Shown: positions 5,107 through 5,881 of the stretch, piece by piece | How the letters are laid out: each line of letters begins with the position of its first letter | Numbering within the stretch: the stretch's first letter is position 1 | Assembly (NCBI GenBank): GCA_031271635.1 | Contig: JAISVG010000059.1 | Location: 1-5,881, forward strand | Direction of reading: 5' to 3' | Source: Erysipelotrichaceae bacterium | GTDB taxonomy: Bacteria > Bacillota_I > Bacilli_A > RFN20 > CAG-826 | DNA length: 5,881 nt | Made by a program: the position numbers and the translations under genes | Notes under the pieces: generated by a model | The model's input: the letters and a program-made list of their open reading frames with translations, nothing else | Told to the model about the DNA's origin: nothing | The model's database searches: none

Positions 5107-5881
5107 TTTTTAAAGCAGAAGCTCTCATTAAAGGTGCCGTTTCATATTTATTATTGATCTTTTTCATGAGTAAGTAAGTCGTACTTTGTTGTTCGTAAAA
5201 ATCATAGTTATCAAAAGTAAGTTGAATGACTTCTTCACTCGGATTTAAAAGACCTGAAATCCCGACTCCGATGAGGCGGATCGGATTATGATCATAGCTT
5301 TCAAAATAAAGATTTCGCAGTTTACTATAAAACTCCTCGTATGAATTAATGAAAGTTTTCGAAGATATTTGTTTTGAATAACTTCTATAATCTGGTCTTT
5401 TATAAGTAATGGTGACGGTTTTGCCGCGTTTTTTGGTTTTGAGGAGACTTTTATAAACATCACGTGCTAAGTACTCAACAACTTCAAGCAGTTCTTCATC
5501 ATCATTAGTATCACTTTGAAGTGTATGGGCGGAACTAATTGATTTTGGATCATGTTCCTCAAGATAGACACGGTCATCACCAATTCCCCTTAGATTATCA
5601 TAAAAATGTTGTTTCATAATGCCGATTTCGGCACTTACTTCAAAATCATCGCTCACAATTTTCTCATAAAAATCTCCGATAGTGTTAATGCCTAAGTATC
5701 TTAGTCGCGGGGCGGTTTTCTTTCCCACCCCATATAAATCTTCGATTCTAAGTGGAAAGATGAGCTTTGGAATATCTTTAACCCGGACAACTGTAATTCC
5801 CATCGGTTTTTTCATGTCACTCGCCATTTTTGCAAGAAACCTTGTTGTTGCAACGCCAATTGAGCAACGAAGTTTGGTTTT
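5084..5881 (-). CDS. dinB: DNA polymerase IV, Y-family (5' end outside window)
   Basis: Translesion DNA polymerase of the DinB group, an error-prone enzyme that bypasses damaged template bases. The frame is open to the window edge; residues before the first Met (5827) read CSIGVATTRFLAK and continue MASDMKKPMGI, a conserved Pol IV palm block with the Lys that contacts the incoming nucleotide, so that Met is internal. About 265 residues are visible. Counting from that Met: thumb with helix-hairpin-helix LYGVGKKTAPRLRYLGI (31-47), then the little-finger domain from KSISSAHTL (95-103) to about 193. The catalytic acidic residues are in the part outside the window. A clamp-binding-like QLTF (202-205) lies near the C-terminus, one residue short of the QL-LF type, followed by a tail with INNKYET and LMRASAL. 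It ends in TGA and overlaps xerD. DinB rather than UmuC is inferred from the palm block. Confidence 0.93.
   Translation of the reverse strand, partial: KTKLRCSIGVATTRFLAKMASDMKKPMGITVVRVKDIPKLIFPLRIEDLYGVGKKTAPRLRYLGINTIGDFYEKIVSDDFEVSAEIGIMKQHFYDNLRGIGDDRVYLEEHDPKSISSAHTLQSDTNDDEELLEVVEYLARDVYKSLLKTKKRGKTVTITYKRPDYRSYSKQISSKTFINSYEEFYSKLRNLYFESYDHNPIRLIGVGISGLLNPSEEVIQLTFDNYDFYEQQSTTYLLMKKINNKYETAPLMRASALKNEKKNAN
5210..5224 (-). other. putative sliding-clamp binding motif in DinB
   Basis: Codes QLTFD near the DinB C-terminus, in the place where Pol IV proteins carry a QL(S/D)LF clamp-binding peptide. Here one residue appears missing between L and F. A weak or altered clamp contact is possible; the assignment rests on position and the QL..F pattern only. 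Confidence 0.4.

Overview
The window reads as a low-GC Gram-positive chromosome segment (Bacilli or a close, wall-less relative such as an Acholeplasma/Izemoplasma-type lineage). The grounds are AT-rich DNA, AGGAG-type ribosome binding sites, a Bacillus/Staphylococcus-type dif site, and xerD next to deoB as in Bacillus subtilis. Conserved tryptophans in DeoB are encoded by TGG, and one gene ends in TGA where the family is expected to end, so I see no sign of the Mycoplasma code in which TGA is Trp. The exact genus cannot be read from this sequence.

Layout: (1) 3-473, plus strand, the 3' part of yqeK (HD-domain Ap4A hydrolase), its start outside the window. (2) 474-669, an AT-rich strand-switch region that opens with a near-consensus 28-bp dif site (473-500). 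It also carries two partial copies of the dif core, one inverted (609-622) and one direct (651-664, extended to 670 by a dif-like XerD arm), and a short tandem repeat. (3) 670-5881, everything on the minus strand: dinB (start outside the window), xerD, deoB, a lipoprotein substrate-binding protein, an ABC permease, then after a 69-nt gap a lone PemK/MazF-type toxin-like gene.

How it fits together: all genes on both sides point toward dif, as expected where the two replication arms meet. XerD would act at dif with a partner (XerC/CodV) encoded elsewhere to resolve chromosome dimers, and its gene lies only about 3.7 kb from the site. dinB-xerD-deoB-SBP-permease is packed with overlaps of 23 (or 11), -37, 14 and 8 nt and is probably one operon. 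It mixes lesion bypass, chromosome resolution, nucleoside salvage and a transporter that lacks its ATPase here.

The best observation is the dif site with its partial satellite copies between yqeK and the orphan pemK. It looks like the replication-terminus recombination locus, possibly with remnants of a past Xer event. A hairpin that leaves the deoB ribosome binding site in a bulge is a second, weaker point of interest.
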